From contig MLAX01000005.1 in assembly GCA_001890945.1 (NCBI GenBank), forward strand, positions 186,001 through 250,000: DNA of 64,000 nucleotides, read 5' to 3'. The notes beneath the pieces are model-generated. The model did no database searches. It was given only the letters and a program-made list of their open reading frames with translations, and had not been told where the DNA came from. Made by a program: the position numbers and the translations under genes. Below, piece by piece: positions 44,764-52,822 of this stretch. The stretch's first letter is position 1. Every line of letters starts with the position of its first letter. This DNA is from Alphaproteobacteria bacterium AO1-B. GTDB taxonomy: Bacteria; Pseudomonadota; Alphaproteobacteria; Rhizobiales; Stappiaceae.

Positions 44764-45687
44764 ATGAGCGAGCAATCGAAACTCGAAGTGTTTGAGCAGG
44801 CCAGACCCCGTCTTTTGGGGCTGGCCTACCGCCTGCTCGGCTCTTGGGCTGATGCCGAAGATGCTGTGCAGGATACTTTTTTGCGGTGGCAGGGCAGCGA
44901 CGGTGCCGCGATCCTGAATCCGGATGGATGGTTGACGACCGCTTGCACCAACCGGTGTCTTGATTTGTTAAAATCCGCGCACAACAAGCGCGTCGATTAT
45001 GTCGGCCCCTGGATCCCCGAGCCGCTGCACATTGAAGCCGGTGAAACACCGGAAGGCGATATTGAGCGGGCTGAATCCCTCACGATTGCATTCCTGCACA
45101 TGATGGAACGTCTGTCGCCAAAAGAACGGGCTGCTTTCTTGCTACATTCGGTGTTCGGCCAATCGCACAGACAGGTCGCAGGTGTTCTCGGAACGAGTGA
45201 ATCCGCCTCCCGTCAGCTCGTCTCCCGGGCAAGCCGTCATGTTCAGGGGCCAAGCGCGCGTTTTGTTCCGCCAGCGGAGCATCAGGAAAAGATGCTGACA
45301 GCCTTTCTTGATGCCGTGATGTCCGGTTCGACGGAACAGTTGGTCGGGCTGTTGTCTGAAGGTGTGCAATATCAGTCAGATGGTGGTGGCAAGGCGACTG
45401 CCCTCGGCAGGATACTTTCGGGCAGCGGAGATGTCTCCAAATACGTTGCAAAGATCATGTCGCGGCTCTGGGTTGGCTCAGGTGGAACTCTGGAGCGCAG
45501 GATCATAAACGGAATTGAAGGTCTGGCCCTTTATGAAGGTGGGAAACTGGTCTCAGTCGTCAATTTTGGATACAGCGCGGACGGCTTGATTGATCAGATT
45601 TTCATTATGCGGAATCCGGATAAGCTGCGCGGGATGGCGCTGTCGATCCGGCACGACACCGGAAACGGTGCTCTTCAGCCGAACTGA
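44764..45687 (+). CDS. sigJ: ECF41-type RNA polymerase sigma factor (SigJ-like)
   Basis: A 307-residue extracytoplasmic-function sigma factor of the ECF41 group. Sigma region 2 (RPRLLGLAYRLLGSWADAEDAVQDTFLRW) and region 4 (SPKERAAFLLHSVFGQSHRQVAGVLGTSESASRQLVSRA) are followed by a SnoaL/NTF2-like C-terminal extension of about 130 residues. The diagnostic linker motif YVGPWIPEPL lies at residues 79-88 and DGGGK starts at residue 206. In characterised members this extension acts as a built-in anti-sigma element, so no separate anti-sigma gene is expected, and none is seen. It is co-transcribed with the CMD gene from a promoter it should itself recognise. Confidence 0.95.
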   Translation: MSEQSKLEVFEQARPRLLGLAYRLLGSWADAEDAVQDTFLRWQGSDGAAILNPDGWLTTACTNRCLDLLKSAHNKRVDYVGPWIPEPLHIEAGETPEGDIERAESLTIAFLHMMERLSPKERAAFLLHSVFGQSHRQVAGVLGTSESASRQLVSRASRHVQGPSARFVPPAEHQEKMLTAFLDAVMSGSTEQLVGLLSEGVQYQSDGGGKATALGRILSGSGDVSKYVAKIMSRLWVGSGGTLERRIINGIEGLALYEGGKLVSVVNFGYSADGLIDQIFIMRNPDKLRGMALSIRHDTGNGALQPN

Positions 45688-45808
45688 TCGCAGTTTCAAC
45701 AAAGGGTTTTCCTTCCTGCGTGTTTAATGTTCGGCAAGAGGCATTGGGTTAGGGTCGACGCCGTTCGACACACGCAATGCTGTTCATGAAAGCCTGGGAG
45801 GAGCAAAT

Positions 45809-46816
45809 ATGAGAAAGATCGCCGGCCTCACCGCTGCGGTTTTGTCCTCCTTCTTATTCGGTGTATCGCATGCCTTTGCTACCTGCGATGAGGACGAAAT
45901 CGTTATTAAGTTCAGTCACGTCGTCGCAGCGGAAGGCCATCCCAAAGGGGAAATGGCAAGCGCGCTAGCGGACCGTGTCAATGTTGAGATGAACGGCACT
46001 GCCTGTATGCAGGTGTTTCCATCATCGCAGCTCTTCGACGACAATCAGGTGATGGAGGCGCTTTTGTTGGGGGACGTCCAGCTGGCGGCCCCATCGCTTT
46101 CCAAATTCGAAGCTTACACCTTGAAATACAGGGTGTTCGATCTGCCGTTTGTTTTCTCCAACATGGACGCCGTGACAGCTTTCACTGAAGGCAAAAAGGG
46201 ACAGGAGCTGCTCGGTGCGATGTCCGATTACGGCTTTGTTGGCTTGGGATACCTATTCAACGGCCTCAAGCAGTTTTCGGCGAACCGGCCGTTGATCGTG
46301 CCTGACGACGCCAAGGGCTTGAGGTTCCGTGTGCAGCCCTCCGATGTAGCGGTTGCCATGGTTGAAGCCATGGGGGGCACTGCGCAAAAACTGGCCTTTA
46401 AGGATGTCTTTGAGGCTCTCCAGATGGGCGTTGTGGATGGACAGGAAAACACCTGGTCCAACATTTACACCCAGCGGTTCTTTGAGGTTCAGGACGGCGC
46501 AACGGAGACCAATCACCAGCTTCTGGCCTATCTCGCGGTAACATCTCAGGAATGGTTGAACAGCCTGGATGAAGACGTCCGCAACCAGTTTATGACAATC
46601 TTCACCGAGGTCTCTGATGACTTCAACGCACGGTCAAACGCGATCAATGAAGACAACAAGCAGAGCATCATTGAAAACGGTGGAGTGGTGCGGGCGTTGA
46701 CCCCGGATCAGCGCGATGAGTGGGTCACCACCATGAAGCCAGTCTGGGATAGGTTCCGCGATGATATCGGGGCCGATGTCATCGATGCCGCGATTGCATC
46801 CAACAAGGCTCGCTGA
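45809..46816 (+). CDS. TRAP transporter substrate-binding protein (DctP family)
   Basis: A 335-residue periplasmic solute receptor. A signal peptide (about residues 1-24, ending SHAFA) is followed by IKFSHVVAAEGHPKGEMA, typical of DctP proteins. RFRVQPSDVAVAMVEAMGG carries the Arg that usually grips the substrate carboxylate, and FEALQMGVVDGQENTWSNIYTQRF is the family signature. A GGGAGGAG ribosome site precedes the start. No DctQ or DctM membrane genes are adjacent, so it is an orphan receptor in this window. The ligand is probably an organic acid. Confidence 0.93.
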   Translation: MRKIAGLTAAVLSSFLFGVSHAFATCDEDEIVIKFSHVVAAEGHPKGEMASALADRVNVEMNGTACMQVFPSSQLFDDNQVMEALLLGDVQLAAPSLSKFEAYTLKYRVFDLPFVFSNMDAVTAFTEGKKGQELLGAMSDYGFVGLGYLFNGLKQFSANRPLIVPDDAKGLRFRVQPSDVAVAMVEAMGGTAQKLAFKDVFEALQMGVVDGQENTWSNIYTQRFFEVQDGATETNHQLLAYLAVTSQEWLNSLDEDVRNQFMTIFTEVSDDFNARSNAINEDNKQSIIENGGVVRALTPDQRDEWVTTMKPVWDRFRDDIGADVIDAAIASNKAR

Positions 46817-46918
46817 TCCTGTTCCGCGCATTTGTCCCGGCAGGGTGCCAAAAACCGTCGCAATTGAACCCAAATCGGCGGATAGTGCAATTGTTTGGTC
46901 TGGTTTGGTGAGTTGCTG

Positions 46919-47566
46919 ATGCCGTCTGTTTCTGATCCATTTGAAGCTCTTTCTGGGTTCATTACCACCGCAGAAGAGCTTGAAACCGTTTGCGGACATC
47001 CTTTGCCGCAGATTGCAGCAAAGGAGTTGCCGGCGCTTGATGAGATTTGCCGAGATTTCATTTCGAAAGCGCCTTTTTGCTTTGTCGCATCGGCGAATCC
47101 TGAGGGTCATGTCGATGTGTCACCGAAGGGCGATCCGGCTGGATTTGTAAAGGTTTTGTCCCCAAGCCTTCTGGCGATCCCCGACCGGCCCGGTAACCGC
47201 CGTCTCGATACATTCCATAACCTTTTGAAAGACCCGCGCATTGGTCTTTTGTTTCTGATCCCCGGTCGAGGAGAAACTTTGCGGATCCGCGGGGAGGGCC
47301 GTCTTACCACCGATCCAAAGCTGCTTGAGAGCCTGTCTGTTCAGGGCAAGTCTCCCAAGCTTGCTTTGGCCGTCCATGTTCAATCCGCTTTCATGCACTG
47401 TCCGAAATGTGTCTTCCGGTCCGGGTTGTGGCAGCCCGATGCCTGGCCGAATACCGAGGGCATGGCGGACATGAACGAAGCGATGGTCAAGCACGCCAAG
47501 ATCGGGCTTAGTCCGGAAGAGTGGTTCGAAACTCTAAAGGAAAAAGGTGAGCTCGATCTTTGGTGA
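46919..47566 (+). CDS. pyridoxamine 5'-phosphate oxidase family protein (MSMEG_1061-like)
   Basis: A 215-residue FMN-binding split-barrel protein of the PPOX type, resembling the MSMEG_1061 subgroup. FCFVASANPEGHVDVSPKGDPAGFVKVL and the IPDRPGNRRLDTFHNLLKDPRIGLLFLIPG block form the flavin-binding core, and the C-terminal AFMHCPKCVFRSGLW segment carries Cys-x2-Cys. The reaction is unknown. ATG 46919 was chosen over GTG 46895 because it gives the family-like start. The gene stands alone and is convergent with the SCP2 gene. Confidence 0.87.
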   Translation: MPSVSDPFEALSGFITTAEELETVCGHPLPQIAAKELPALDEICRDFISKAPFCFVASANPEGHVDVSPKGDPAGFVKVLSPSLLAIPDRPGNRRLDTFHNLLKDPRIGLLFLIPGRGETLRIRGEGRLTTDPKLLESLSVQGKSPKLALAVHVQSAFMHCPKCVFRSGLWQPDAWPNTEGMADMNEAMVKHAKIGLSPEEWFETLKEKGELDLW

Positions 47567-47603
47567 CCGGTCGCCTTCAATGTGAACCCGGGTTCTCGCC
47601 CAC

Positions 47604-47630
47604 AAAAAAACCGGCCTTCGAAAAGGCCGG
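47604..47630 (-). terminator. Rho-independent terminator for the SCP2 gene
   Basis: CCGGCCTT at 47611-47618 pairs with AAGGCCGG at 47623-47630 around a CGAA tetraloop. Read leftward, the stem is followed by seven T residues (the A-run 47604-47610). Confidence 0.92.
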
Positions 47631-47665
47631 CTGCGAGGTATCTGCTTCTTTGGGAAGAGATGTGA

Positions 47666-47947
47666 TTAGACGACGCTGCCAAGCTTCATGGCAACGCTCA
47701 TGTCGCCTTCAACTTGCATTTTGCCGCCCATAAACGCGGCCGTCGGGTTGAGATCGCCGGAGAGCATGTCTGCCAAGTCTTCGGCTGACATTTTGATGGT
47801 GCAGTCTGCGTCGCCATTGTCGTTGCTGACTTCAGAACCCTGCAAAAAGATCGTGCCGTCATCGCCAAGGTCAAACTTGACGCTTTCTTCGATGCCGCCG
47901 CCAGAAACCTTGTCACGGATATCGTTGGTGAGCTGTTCCAAGGACAT
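47666..47947 (-). CDS. SCP2 sterol-binding domain protein
   Basis: A 93-residue protein that is a single SCP2 (sterol carrier protein 2-like) domain: DGTIFLQGSEVSNDNGDADCTIKMSAEDLADMLSGDLNPTAAFMGGKMQVEGDMSVAMKLG. The fold binds lipids in a hydrophobic tunnel; the bacterial ligand is unknown. The start is ATG 47947, with GGGAGA 7 bases upstream. It is monocistronic with its own strong terminator. There is no signal peptide, so it is cytoplasmic. Confidence 0.92.
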   Translation of the reverse strand: MSLEQLTNDIRDKVSGGGIEESVKFDLGDDGTIFLQGSEVSNDNGDADCTIKMSAEDLADMLSGDLNPTAAFMGGKMQVEGDMSVAMKLGSVV

Positions 47948-48108
47948 TATGTTTTCTCCCATTGAATGAGGCCGAAGCCGTCCGTTGCCCCTTTGAAGCA
48001 TGCCGTTTACGTAACCGTCAAGAAGTAATCCGTTCCGGTATGTCTTCTCCAGTCGATTTTTGCTCTCTCATACTCCTAACACCTTCCAACAGGCGTGCTT
48101 GCAGAATG

Positions 48109-48141
48109 ACAAAAAACACGGGGCCCGATTGCGCCCCGTGT
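48109..48141 (-). terminator. Rho-independent terminator of the MipA/OmpV gene
   Basis: ACACGGGGC at 48116-48124 pairs with GCCCCGTGT at 48133-48141 around an 8-base loop. On the minus strand it is followed by a T-run. It lies about 30 bases after the stop of the outer-membrane protein gene. Confidence 0.88.
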
Positions 48142-48171
48142 TGTGAAAACAGTTACAGCTTCTGGCGAACT

Positions 48172-48975
48172 TTATTTGAATACGTCGAACGCAAACCGAT
48201 ACGTGAACCCAAGGCCGACATTGAACTGGTTCTCGCTGCCGACCTTTGCGATCGGGCTGTCAGCAGCGTCGCCCACGAGGCGGTCATATCCGCCCTGAAG
48301 GTGCAGGCGCACATCGTCATTGAGATCGTAGCTAACACGGGCTGCCAAGCCGACAGATTTGAATCCGGCACTCGGATTGTATTCGCTGAGGCGACCACCA
48401 CTCGCCGCAGCCTCAGTGGAGGTAACGCCGAAATAGGTATCCATGTAGCTGCCAGAAGCAAAGTCTGCACGGGGTCCGAAGCTTAGCTCCCACTTCTCGC
48501 CCGGATAAAGGATGCCATCAAAACCGAATTGTCCGACCTGACCATTGTGGCCGTTGATCCCCTGCCTGATTTCGCCAAAGGCGCGCCAATGCTGGGTCCG
48601 GAAACCGCCGCCGAGACCAAGCTCTAAGGCCCAATCAATCTTGTCGGTGCCCGTGAGATCGGTTGTGTCGCTCGCCTTGCGTTCTCCGACAAAGCCAAAT
48701 GACGGATAGAAGAAAACACCCGTTCGACCGCGGCCTTCAACGACCTGGCCGAGGCCGGGAACATAGAAACGCCCCATCTGGATCAGGGGGAAGGGATATA
48801 CAAGGTAGGAATCGGAAGCTTCATAACGTGGCTTCACCATGGCTCCAACGCCGAGGTCGATCACGAATTGCCGCGTTGCATCCTCAGCGGACAGGCTCCC
48901 GCCCTGCGCTAGTGCTGTACCTGGCAATGTACCGGCCAAAAGCGCAATTGCAGCGCGCAAAATGATTTTTCTCAT
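48172..48975 (-). CDS. MipA/OmpV family outer membrane protein
   Basis: A 267-residue beta-barrel protein of the MipA/OmpV family. It has a signal peptide ([24 protein letters not shown]), then strands including [29 protein letters not shown], and the C-terminal barrel signature ending [14 protein letters not shown] with a final aromatic/Lys. MipA in E. coli scaffolds a murein-synthesis complex; other members are general outer-membrane porin-like proteins. The start is ATG 48975; the longer frame lacks a signal peptide at its N-terminus. It is followed by a strong terminator. Confidence 0.92.
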   Translation of the reverse strand: MRKIILRAAIALLAGTLPGTALAQGGSLSAEDATRQFVIDLGVGAMVKPRYEASDSYLVYPFPLIQMGRFYVPGLGQVVEGRGRTGVFFYPSFGFVGERKASDTTDLTGTDKIDWALELGLGGGFRTQHWRAFGEIRQGINGHNGQVGQFGFDGILYPGEKWELSFGPRADFASGSYMDTYFGVTSTEAAASGGRLSEYNPSAGFKSVGLAARVSYDLNDDVRLHLQGGYDRLVGDAADSPIAKVGSENQFNVGLGFTYRFAFDVFK

Positions 48976-49201
48976 GAGACCCACATACGCATGGAATTTT
49001 TCGACCGCGAAGATAGCACGAAGACTGGTAACGCAAAGGCTAAGAGAGTCGGGTTTTGGCGAACTGTTGCATTTTCGCATCTGCGTAAGTGGCAGCACAA
49101 CTACCGTGGTTGCCAACCGCCCGCGCTCAGCGGGTTGCAGGCGGCGGTTCAGAAAGCTACATGAAGAACAACACCTGCTTCAAAAGGCAACGGACCGCAC
49201 A

Positions 49202-49498
49202 ATGACAGCCCTTTTCACAGTGATCCTTATCGCACTGCAGCTCTATACCTACGTGGTGATCGCGAGCGCGATTTTCTCCTGGCTCTATGCCTTTAACATC
49301 GTCAATCCGAGAAACCAGATAATCGGCACGATCGGGCAGGTCCTTTACAACCTCACTGAACCCGTGCTCCGGCCAATCCGGCGTTTCATGCCGGATCTCG
49401 GCGGTGTCGACATCTCACCTGTTGTTTTGCTACTGGGTATCATTTTCATTCAAATGATCATTCAGAACAACCTGATGCCTCTGTTCCGCGGCTTCTAG
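49202..49498 (+). CDS. YggT family membrane protein
   Basis: A 98-residue inner-membrane protein with one YggT domain: two hydrophobic segments ([24 protein letters not shown] and [17 protein letters not shown]) around a conserved [22 protein letters not shown] loop. YggT proteins are linked to osmotic or envelope homeostasis and to cell division in some bacteria. ATG 49202 matches the family start; the open frame further upstream is unrelated. It is monocistronic and followed by a terminator shared with the convergent Trm112-like gene. Confidence 0.93.
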   Translation: MTALFTVILIALQLYTYVVIASAIFSWLYAFNIVNPRNQIIGTIGQVLYNLTEPVLRPIRRFMPDLGGVDISPVVLLLGIIFIQMIIQNNLMPLFRGF

Positions 49499-49510
49499 GC
49501 GCGCAAACAA

Positions 49511-49536
49511 AAACCCGGGTCTCAGCCCGGGTTTTT
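49511..49536. terminator. bidirectional Rho-independent terminator
   Basis: ACCCGGG at 49513-49519 pairs with CCCGGGT at 49526-49532 around a 6-base loop, with A-run on the left and T-run on the right. It separates the convergent YggT and Trm112-like genes. Confidence 0.9.
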
Positions 49537-49541
49537 CATTT

Positions 49542-49733
49542 TCAGTCTTCGAGTTTTCTTGCCTCATCCGGCAGCATGATCGGAATTCCGTTTCGGATCG
49601 GATATGCCAGTTTGGCTGTCCGGGAAATCAGCTCTTGCGCTTCCGCATCATATTCCAATGTTGCCTTTGTCACGGGGCACACCAGCAGTTCCAATAGCTT
49701 CCGGTCGATCGGCCGGTCGGTTGTTTCGGTCAT
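49542..49733 (-). CDS. Trm112 family protein
   Basis: A 63-residue protein of the Trm112/UPF0434 (YcaR) family: [25 protein letters not shown], then [18 protein letters not shown]. Only one Cys of the usual zinc site is kept (LVCPVTK), as in many bacterial members. In eukaryotes and archaea Trm112 activates methyltransferases; the bacterial role is undefined. It follows the LON-domain gene on the same strand, 24 bases downstream, in a thioredoxin-LON-Trm112 arrangement common in this class. Confidence 0.93.
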   Translation of the reverse strand: MTETTDRPIDRKLLELLVCPVTKATLEYDAEAQELISRTAKLAYPIRNGIPIMLPDEARKLED

Positions 49734-49757
49734 TGTTCAGTTTCCGCCAGTTTTGGC

Positions 49758-50435
49758 TCATTGAAGAGTTGCGCCGCCGTCATTGTCGTTTCTGGCGAGG
49801 TCCATCTCGGTAATGGCAATCAAGGTCTCGGCGCGGGTCTTGAGGTCCTGCGCTTCCAACAGTGCCTGCTTTTCCTGCGGACCATAGGGGCACATCATGC
49901 ACAGCGCATTTACCAGAACTTCCGTCTCAGCTTCTTTGACACTGTCCCAATCTGCTTCCAGATTATTGGCGTCCAGATAAGCCCTCAAGGTTGTTAGAAG
50001 TCCGTTCCGATCGACGTCGTCTTCGCCTTGACCACATCTGAGATCGGCAGCGAACGGAGCAAAATCGACTTCTGCCTGCCGAAAGCGCGTCAATGCGGTC
50101 AGTTCCTGCGCGACACGGAACCGTGTCACACCTTGGAGTGTGATGAGGTACCGGCCGTCGCCGGTTTCTTGGAACCCGGTCAAACGACCCGCACAGCCAA
50201 CTCCTTCCAGCAAGGGTTGATCCGGGTCTTTCGTGTTCTGCCGTCCCGACGGTTGCACCATCCCAATGAGACGGTTGCCCGCCAAGGCGCTATCAATCAT
50301 GTCGATGTAGCGCGGCTCAAAAATGTTCAACGGAAGCTGCGTTCTGGGAAGCAGCAACGCACCGGACAAGGGGAACACAGGCAAGACCGGAGGAAGATCA
50401 GCAATCGTCTCGTAAATGGCGTTACCAGCCTGCAT
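49758..50435 (-). CDS. LON peptidase substrate-binding domain protein
   Basis: A 225-residue protein made of the LON N-terminal (substrate-binding) domain without the ATPase and protease parts: LPVFPLSGALLLPRTQLPLNIFEPRYIDMI, then GRLTGFQETGDGRYLITLQGVTRFRV. Stand-alone proteins of this kind are widespread and of unknown function. ATG 50435 is chosen with AAAGG 7 bases upstream. It lies between the thioredoxin-TPR gene and the Trm112 gene, all leftward and likely co-transcribed. Confidence 0.9.
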   Translation of the reverse strand: MQAGNAIYETIADLPPVLPVFPLSGALLLPRTQLPLNIFEPRYIDMIDSALAGNRLIGMVQPSGRQNTKDPDQPLLEGVGCAGRLTGFQETGDGRYLITLQGVTRFRVAQELTALTRFRQAEVDFAPFAADLRCGQGEDDVDRNGLLTTLRAYLDANNLEADWDSVKEAETEVLVNALCMMCPYGPQEKQALLEAQDLKTRAETLIAITEMDLARNDNDGGATLQ

Positions 50436-50523
50436 GAGTGGGCCTTTGTGTTGTTGTTCTCGACCAACCGCTTTGTGCGGTTGTACCGCATAAGTGGGTA
50501 TGTGTGGCGCGAGTGGCCTATCG

Positions 50524-51525
50524 TCAAGAAAACAACACGGCAGACAGTTTGCGCCGGCCATAGGCACTTGCTTCATCCTTGAAACCCCAGGCCTCAAAGA
50601 ACTGCAGCAATTGTTTGCGGGCGCCGTCTTCGTTCCATTCGCGGTCGCGGCGGACGATCTCTATGAGCTGGTCAACGGCCGCTGTTTTGGCACCCTTTGA
50701 ATTCAGCCCGAGCGCAAGATCAAAGCGGGCCTGATGATCGTCTGGGTTCTGGGCGATGCGCTCCTCAAAACCAGCCAAGTCTCCAAGGGATGCGGCTTGT
50801 TCGGCAAGGTCCACAGCAGCTTTGGCTGCCAAATAAGCTTCATCCGTGCGTTTTTCTTCCGGTGCGAGCTCCAGTGCCTGTTTGGCGCGTTCCAGGTCGT
50901 CGGCGCCGAGGTAGCACTGGGTCAGTCCCGCAATGGCCTGAACATTATCCGGTTCCGCCTGCATCAATGCCCCGAACAGCTGAGCGGCCTGCCCGTAATC
51001 CCTATCGGCCAATAACGCGTTCGCTTGTTCCAGGTAAGCTTCGGCAGGATTGGCAGGAGCCGGGCCGCCAAGCTTTTCGATGAACGCCTTGATTTGGCTT
51101 TCCGGCTGAGCGCCCATGAAGCCGTCGACCGGCTGACCGTCCTTAAAGGCAATCACGGCCGGGATGGATTGAATTCCCATCTGGCCGGCAATTTCCGGAT
51201 GGTCGTCAATGTTCATCTTGGCAAGCTTCACCGTGCCGCCAGCTGCTTTAACAGCGGCCTCGATCAGCGGTGTCAGCTGCTTGCAAGGGCCGCACCAAGG
51301 CGCCCAGAAGTCCACGAGTATCGGCTGCTGGCGGGAGGCCTCCATCACATCAGCCATAAATGTCTGTGTGGTGACGTCGAAAATCAGGTCGCCATCCGGC
51401 GCGCCGCCAGAGCCGTTGCCACCACCGCCGCCGAAACCGCCGCCTTGGCCACCATATCCGCCACCCATGCTGGCGCCGAAACCGCCACCGACTTGACCGC
51501 CAATGCTGTAGTCGCCGTTGCTCAT
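50524..51525 (-). CDS. thioredoxin-TPR protein, CnoX-like chaperedoxin
   Basis: A 333-residue cytoplasmic protein with an active thioredoxin domain (WAPWCGPCKQLTPL; Cys78 and Cys81) and a C-terminal TPR-like helical half (about residues 160-333). This is the architecture of CnoX (YbbN), which guards proteins from oxidation and hands them to GroEL/DnaK. Alphaproteobacterial forms keep the CGPC motif, unlike E. coli. Unusual is the N-terminal extension (residues about 8-42), almost pure glycine with Met, Tyr and Gln. AGAGGC lies 6 bases before ATG 51525. It heads the leftward thioredoxin-LON-Trm112 group. Confidence 0.93.
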   Translation of the reverse strand: MSNGDYSIGGQVGGGFGASMGGGYGGQGGGFGGGGGNGSGGAPDGDLIFDVTTQTFMADVMEASRQQPILVDFWAPWCGPCKQLTPLIEAAVKAAGGTVKLAKMNIDDHPEIAGQMGIQSIPAVIAFKDGQPVDGFMGAQPESQIKAFIEKLGGPAPANPAEAYLEQANALLADRDYGQAAQLFGALMQAEPDNVQAIAGLTQCYLGADDLERAKQALELAPEEKRTDEAYLAAKAAVDLAEQAASLGDLAGFEERIAQNPDDHQARFDLALGLNSKGAKTAAVDQLIEIVRRDREWNEDGARKQLLQFFEAWGFKDEASAYGRRKLSAVLFS

Positions 51526-51629
51526 TAATCTGCCTCTTGCTGTTCGGCTGCTGTGAACGTTGGCCTTGTTGGCCGTCTCGCTGGAAAAACCGCACCTAAC
51601 ATGGCGCGGCTACAATCGGATTACAATTC

Positions 51630-52157
51630 TCAACCCTGCACTTCGCTTGCCTGTGCCTGAGCACTGACTGCCAGCACTTGCGGGTCATGACCGCAGGCCT
51701 TCGCGAACTTGAGCAAATCGCTGGAAGAAATCGCCGTTGTCGCATCATTCTTCAGCGGGTGATAGTTCAGGACGTCATGTGCCATCATCGCTGCATCAAA
51801 AACGGGCGTGACACGTTGCGCTTCCCGGTCATTGATCAAGGAAAACGGGGTGACGGACCCGGGCTCTACGCCAAGCACTTCCATCAGAAGGTCAGCATTG
51901 CCAAACGACACCCGTCCCTGAGCGCCAATCACCTGGTGCACTTTTTTCAGATCAATTTCGGCATCGTGCAGGGTGGTTATCAGAAACAACCGGCCCTTTT
52001 TGTCTTTGACGAACAGGTTCTTGGTGTGGCCACCTGGAATGCGGTCGTGCAGGTCGCCGGATTCGGCGACTGTGAACACCGGATCATGATCCACAGTGGT
52101 GACAGAGATCCCCAGATCCTGAAAGAAGCCCATGAGCTCGTCGCGGGTGGCTGGCAT
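51630..52157 (-). CDS. proX: prolyl-tRNA deacylase ProX (YbaK/EbsC family)
   Basis: A 175-residue trans-editing factor of the INS superfamily that hydrolyses mischarged Ala-tRNA-Pro. It has the conserved GGHTKNLFVKDKKGRLFLITTLHDAEIDLKK with the lysine used for catalysis, and GAQGRVSFGNADLLMEVLGVEPGSVTPFSLIND. The start at MPATRDELMGFF is preceded by a purine-rich GGAAAAGTC. It stands alone. The nearest relatives are PrdX-type proteins encoded separately from prolyl-tRNA synthetase. Confidence 0.93.
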   Translation of the reverse strand: MPATRDELMGFFQDLGISVTTVDHDPVFTVAESGDLHDRIPGGHTKNLFVKDKKGRLFLITTLHDAEIDLKKVHQVIGAQGRVSFGNADLLMEVLGVEPGSVTPFSLINDREAQRVTPVFDAAMMAHDVLNYHPLKNDATTAISSSDLLKFAKACGHDPQVLAVSAQAQASEVQG

Positions 52158-52323
52158 GACTTTTCCTGAAAAAATTAGACTGTTTGCAGCTCTCTAGCGT
52201 GTTTTGATGCTGATCCGCAAGGCGAGTGTTTCGCACGGAGCGGCTATTTTCTGCCGTTTTTGCGGGTGTCGAAGCTGTAAAATCCACAAAAAGGCAGCTA
52301 AAAAAATTTCTGCATTTTCGGTG

Positions 52324-52354
52324 TTGCATTCTGTTTCGGCTTAGTTCATATACT
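52324..52354 (+). promoter_or_regulatory. probable promoter of tRNA-Gly
   Basis: TATACT at 52349-52354 is a good -10 box. TTGCAT at 52324-52329 is an acceptable -35, but the spacer is 19 bases. The distance to the tRNA (about 45 bases) fits a stable-RNA promoter. Confidence 0.4.
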
Positions 52355-52398
52355 GCGCCACCAACGACGAGGCAGCCGCCACCGAGTTGGAACATTAT

Positions 52399-52473
52399 GC
52401 GGGTGTAGCTCAGGGGTAGAGCACAACCTTGCCAAGGTTGGGGTCGTGGGTTCGAATCCCATCGCCCGCTCCA
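52399..52473 (+). tRNA. tRNA-Gly (anticodon GCC)
   Basis: A full cloverleaf can be drawn. The acceptor GCGGGTG pairs with CGCCCGC (one T-G wobble). The D-arm contains AGCTC-AGGGGTA-GAGC, the anticodon stem CAACC/GGTTG encloses TTGCCAA with anticodon GCC, and the T-arm contains TTCGAAT. The discriminator T is at 52470 and CCA is encoded at 52471-52473. A terminator follows at once, so it is transcribed alone. Confidence 0.97.
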
Positions 52474-52491
52474 ATTTAACCGAACGGTGCT

Positions 52492-52526
52492 AAAAGCCAG
52501 TTGCAGAAAAGCAGCTGGCTTTTTTG
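52492..52526 (+). terminator. Rho-independent terminator after tRNA-Gly
   Basis: AAAGCCAGTTGC at 52493-52504 pairs with GCAGCTGGCTTT at 52511-52522, with one G-T wobble and a 6-base loop, and a T-run follows. Confidence 0.92.
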
Positions 52527-52596
52527 TTGCGCTGATCGTTTGCGACAATTTTCCCTATGATTGAAATAAATCAGCCTTGCAACTTTATATTAGCGT

Positions 52597-52724
52597 TATT
52601 GCCCGGCCACTAATCTACCTGTGCAAACTGCGGATGGCGAAATTGTCAGTATTTCGTCCCAAGACGCGATTGCGACTGCTTCAGTGACTTTTCCAGCGGG
52701 ACCACCAGGTTCCGCTGTTTTTTT
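52597..52724 (+). ncRNA. candidate orphan small RNA
   Basis: A promoter-like pair, TTGAAA at 52561-52566 and TTTATA at 52584-52589 with a 17-base spacer, lies 71 bases past the tRNA terminator. A second, very strong terminator follows: stem CAGCGGGACC/GGTTCCGCTG at 52694-52717, ACCA loop, seven T residues. No open reading frame worth naming lies between. The predicted RNA of about 128 nt also contains a stem GGCGAAAT/ATTTCGTC (52636-52658). The start near 52597 is estimated from the -10 box. I do not recognise it as a known alphaproteobacterial sRNA. Read-through from the tRNA is the other explanation for the second terminator. Confidence 0.45.
52694..52724 (+). terminator. strong Rho-independent terminator with no upstream CDS
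   Basis: CAGCGGGACC at 52694-52703 pairs with GGTTCCGCTG at 52708-52717 (one G-T wobble) around an ACCA tetraloop, and a run of T residues follows immediately. The nearest upstream gene is the tRNA, which already has its own terminator. Confidence 0.92.
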
Positions 52725-52782
52725 GTGACTTTGGGCTCCTTTGAACGGCACAGGAATTGTCACTTGCTATTTCAAATATCAA

Positions 52783-52807
52783 TACATACCATAAGGTATG
52801 GTATGTA
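52783..52807. promoter_or_regulatory. 25-bp palindromic operator, likely for the TetR protein at 53191
   Basis: TACATACCAT at 52783-52792 and ATGGTATGTA at 52798-52807 form a perfect 10-bp inverted repeat around AAGGT. It ends 15 bases before the start codon of the membrane-protein/TetR operon, a typical place for TetR autoregulation. Confidence 0.8.
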
Positions 52808-52822
52808 AATTCGGGGATTGAA

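Noticed and set aside
52399..52473. tRNA-Gly as an integration site for a mobile element
   Set aside because: No integrase, no direct repeat of the tRNA 3' end and no change in gene character were found to its right.
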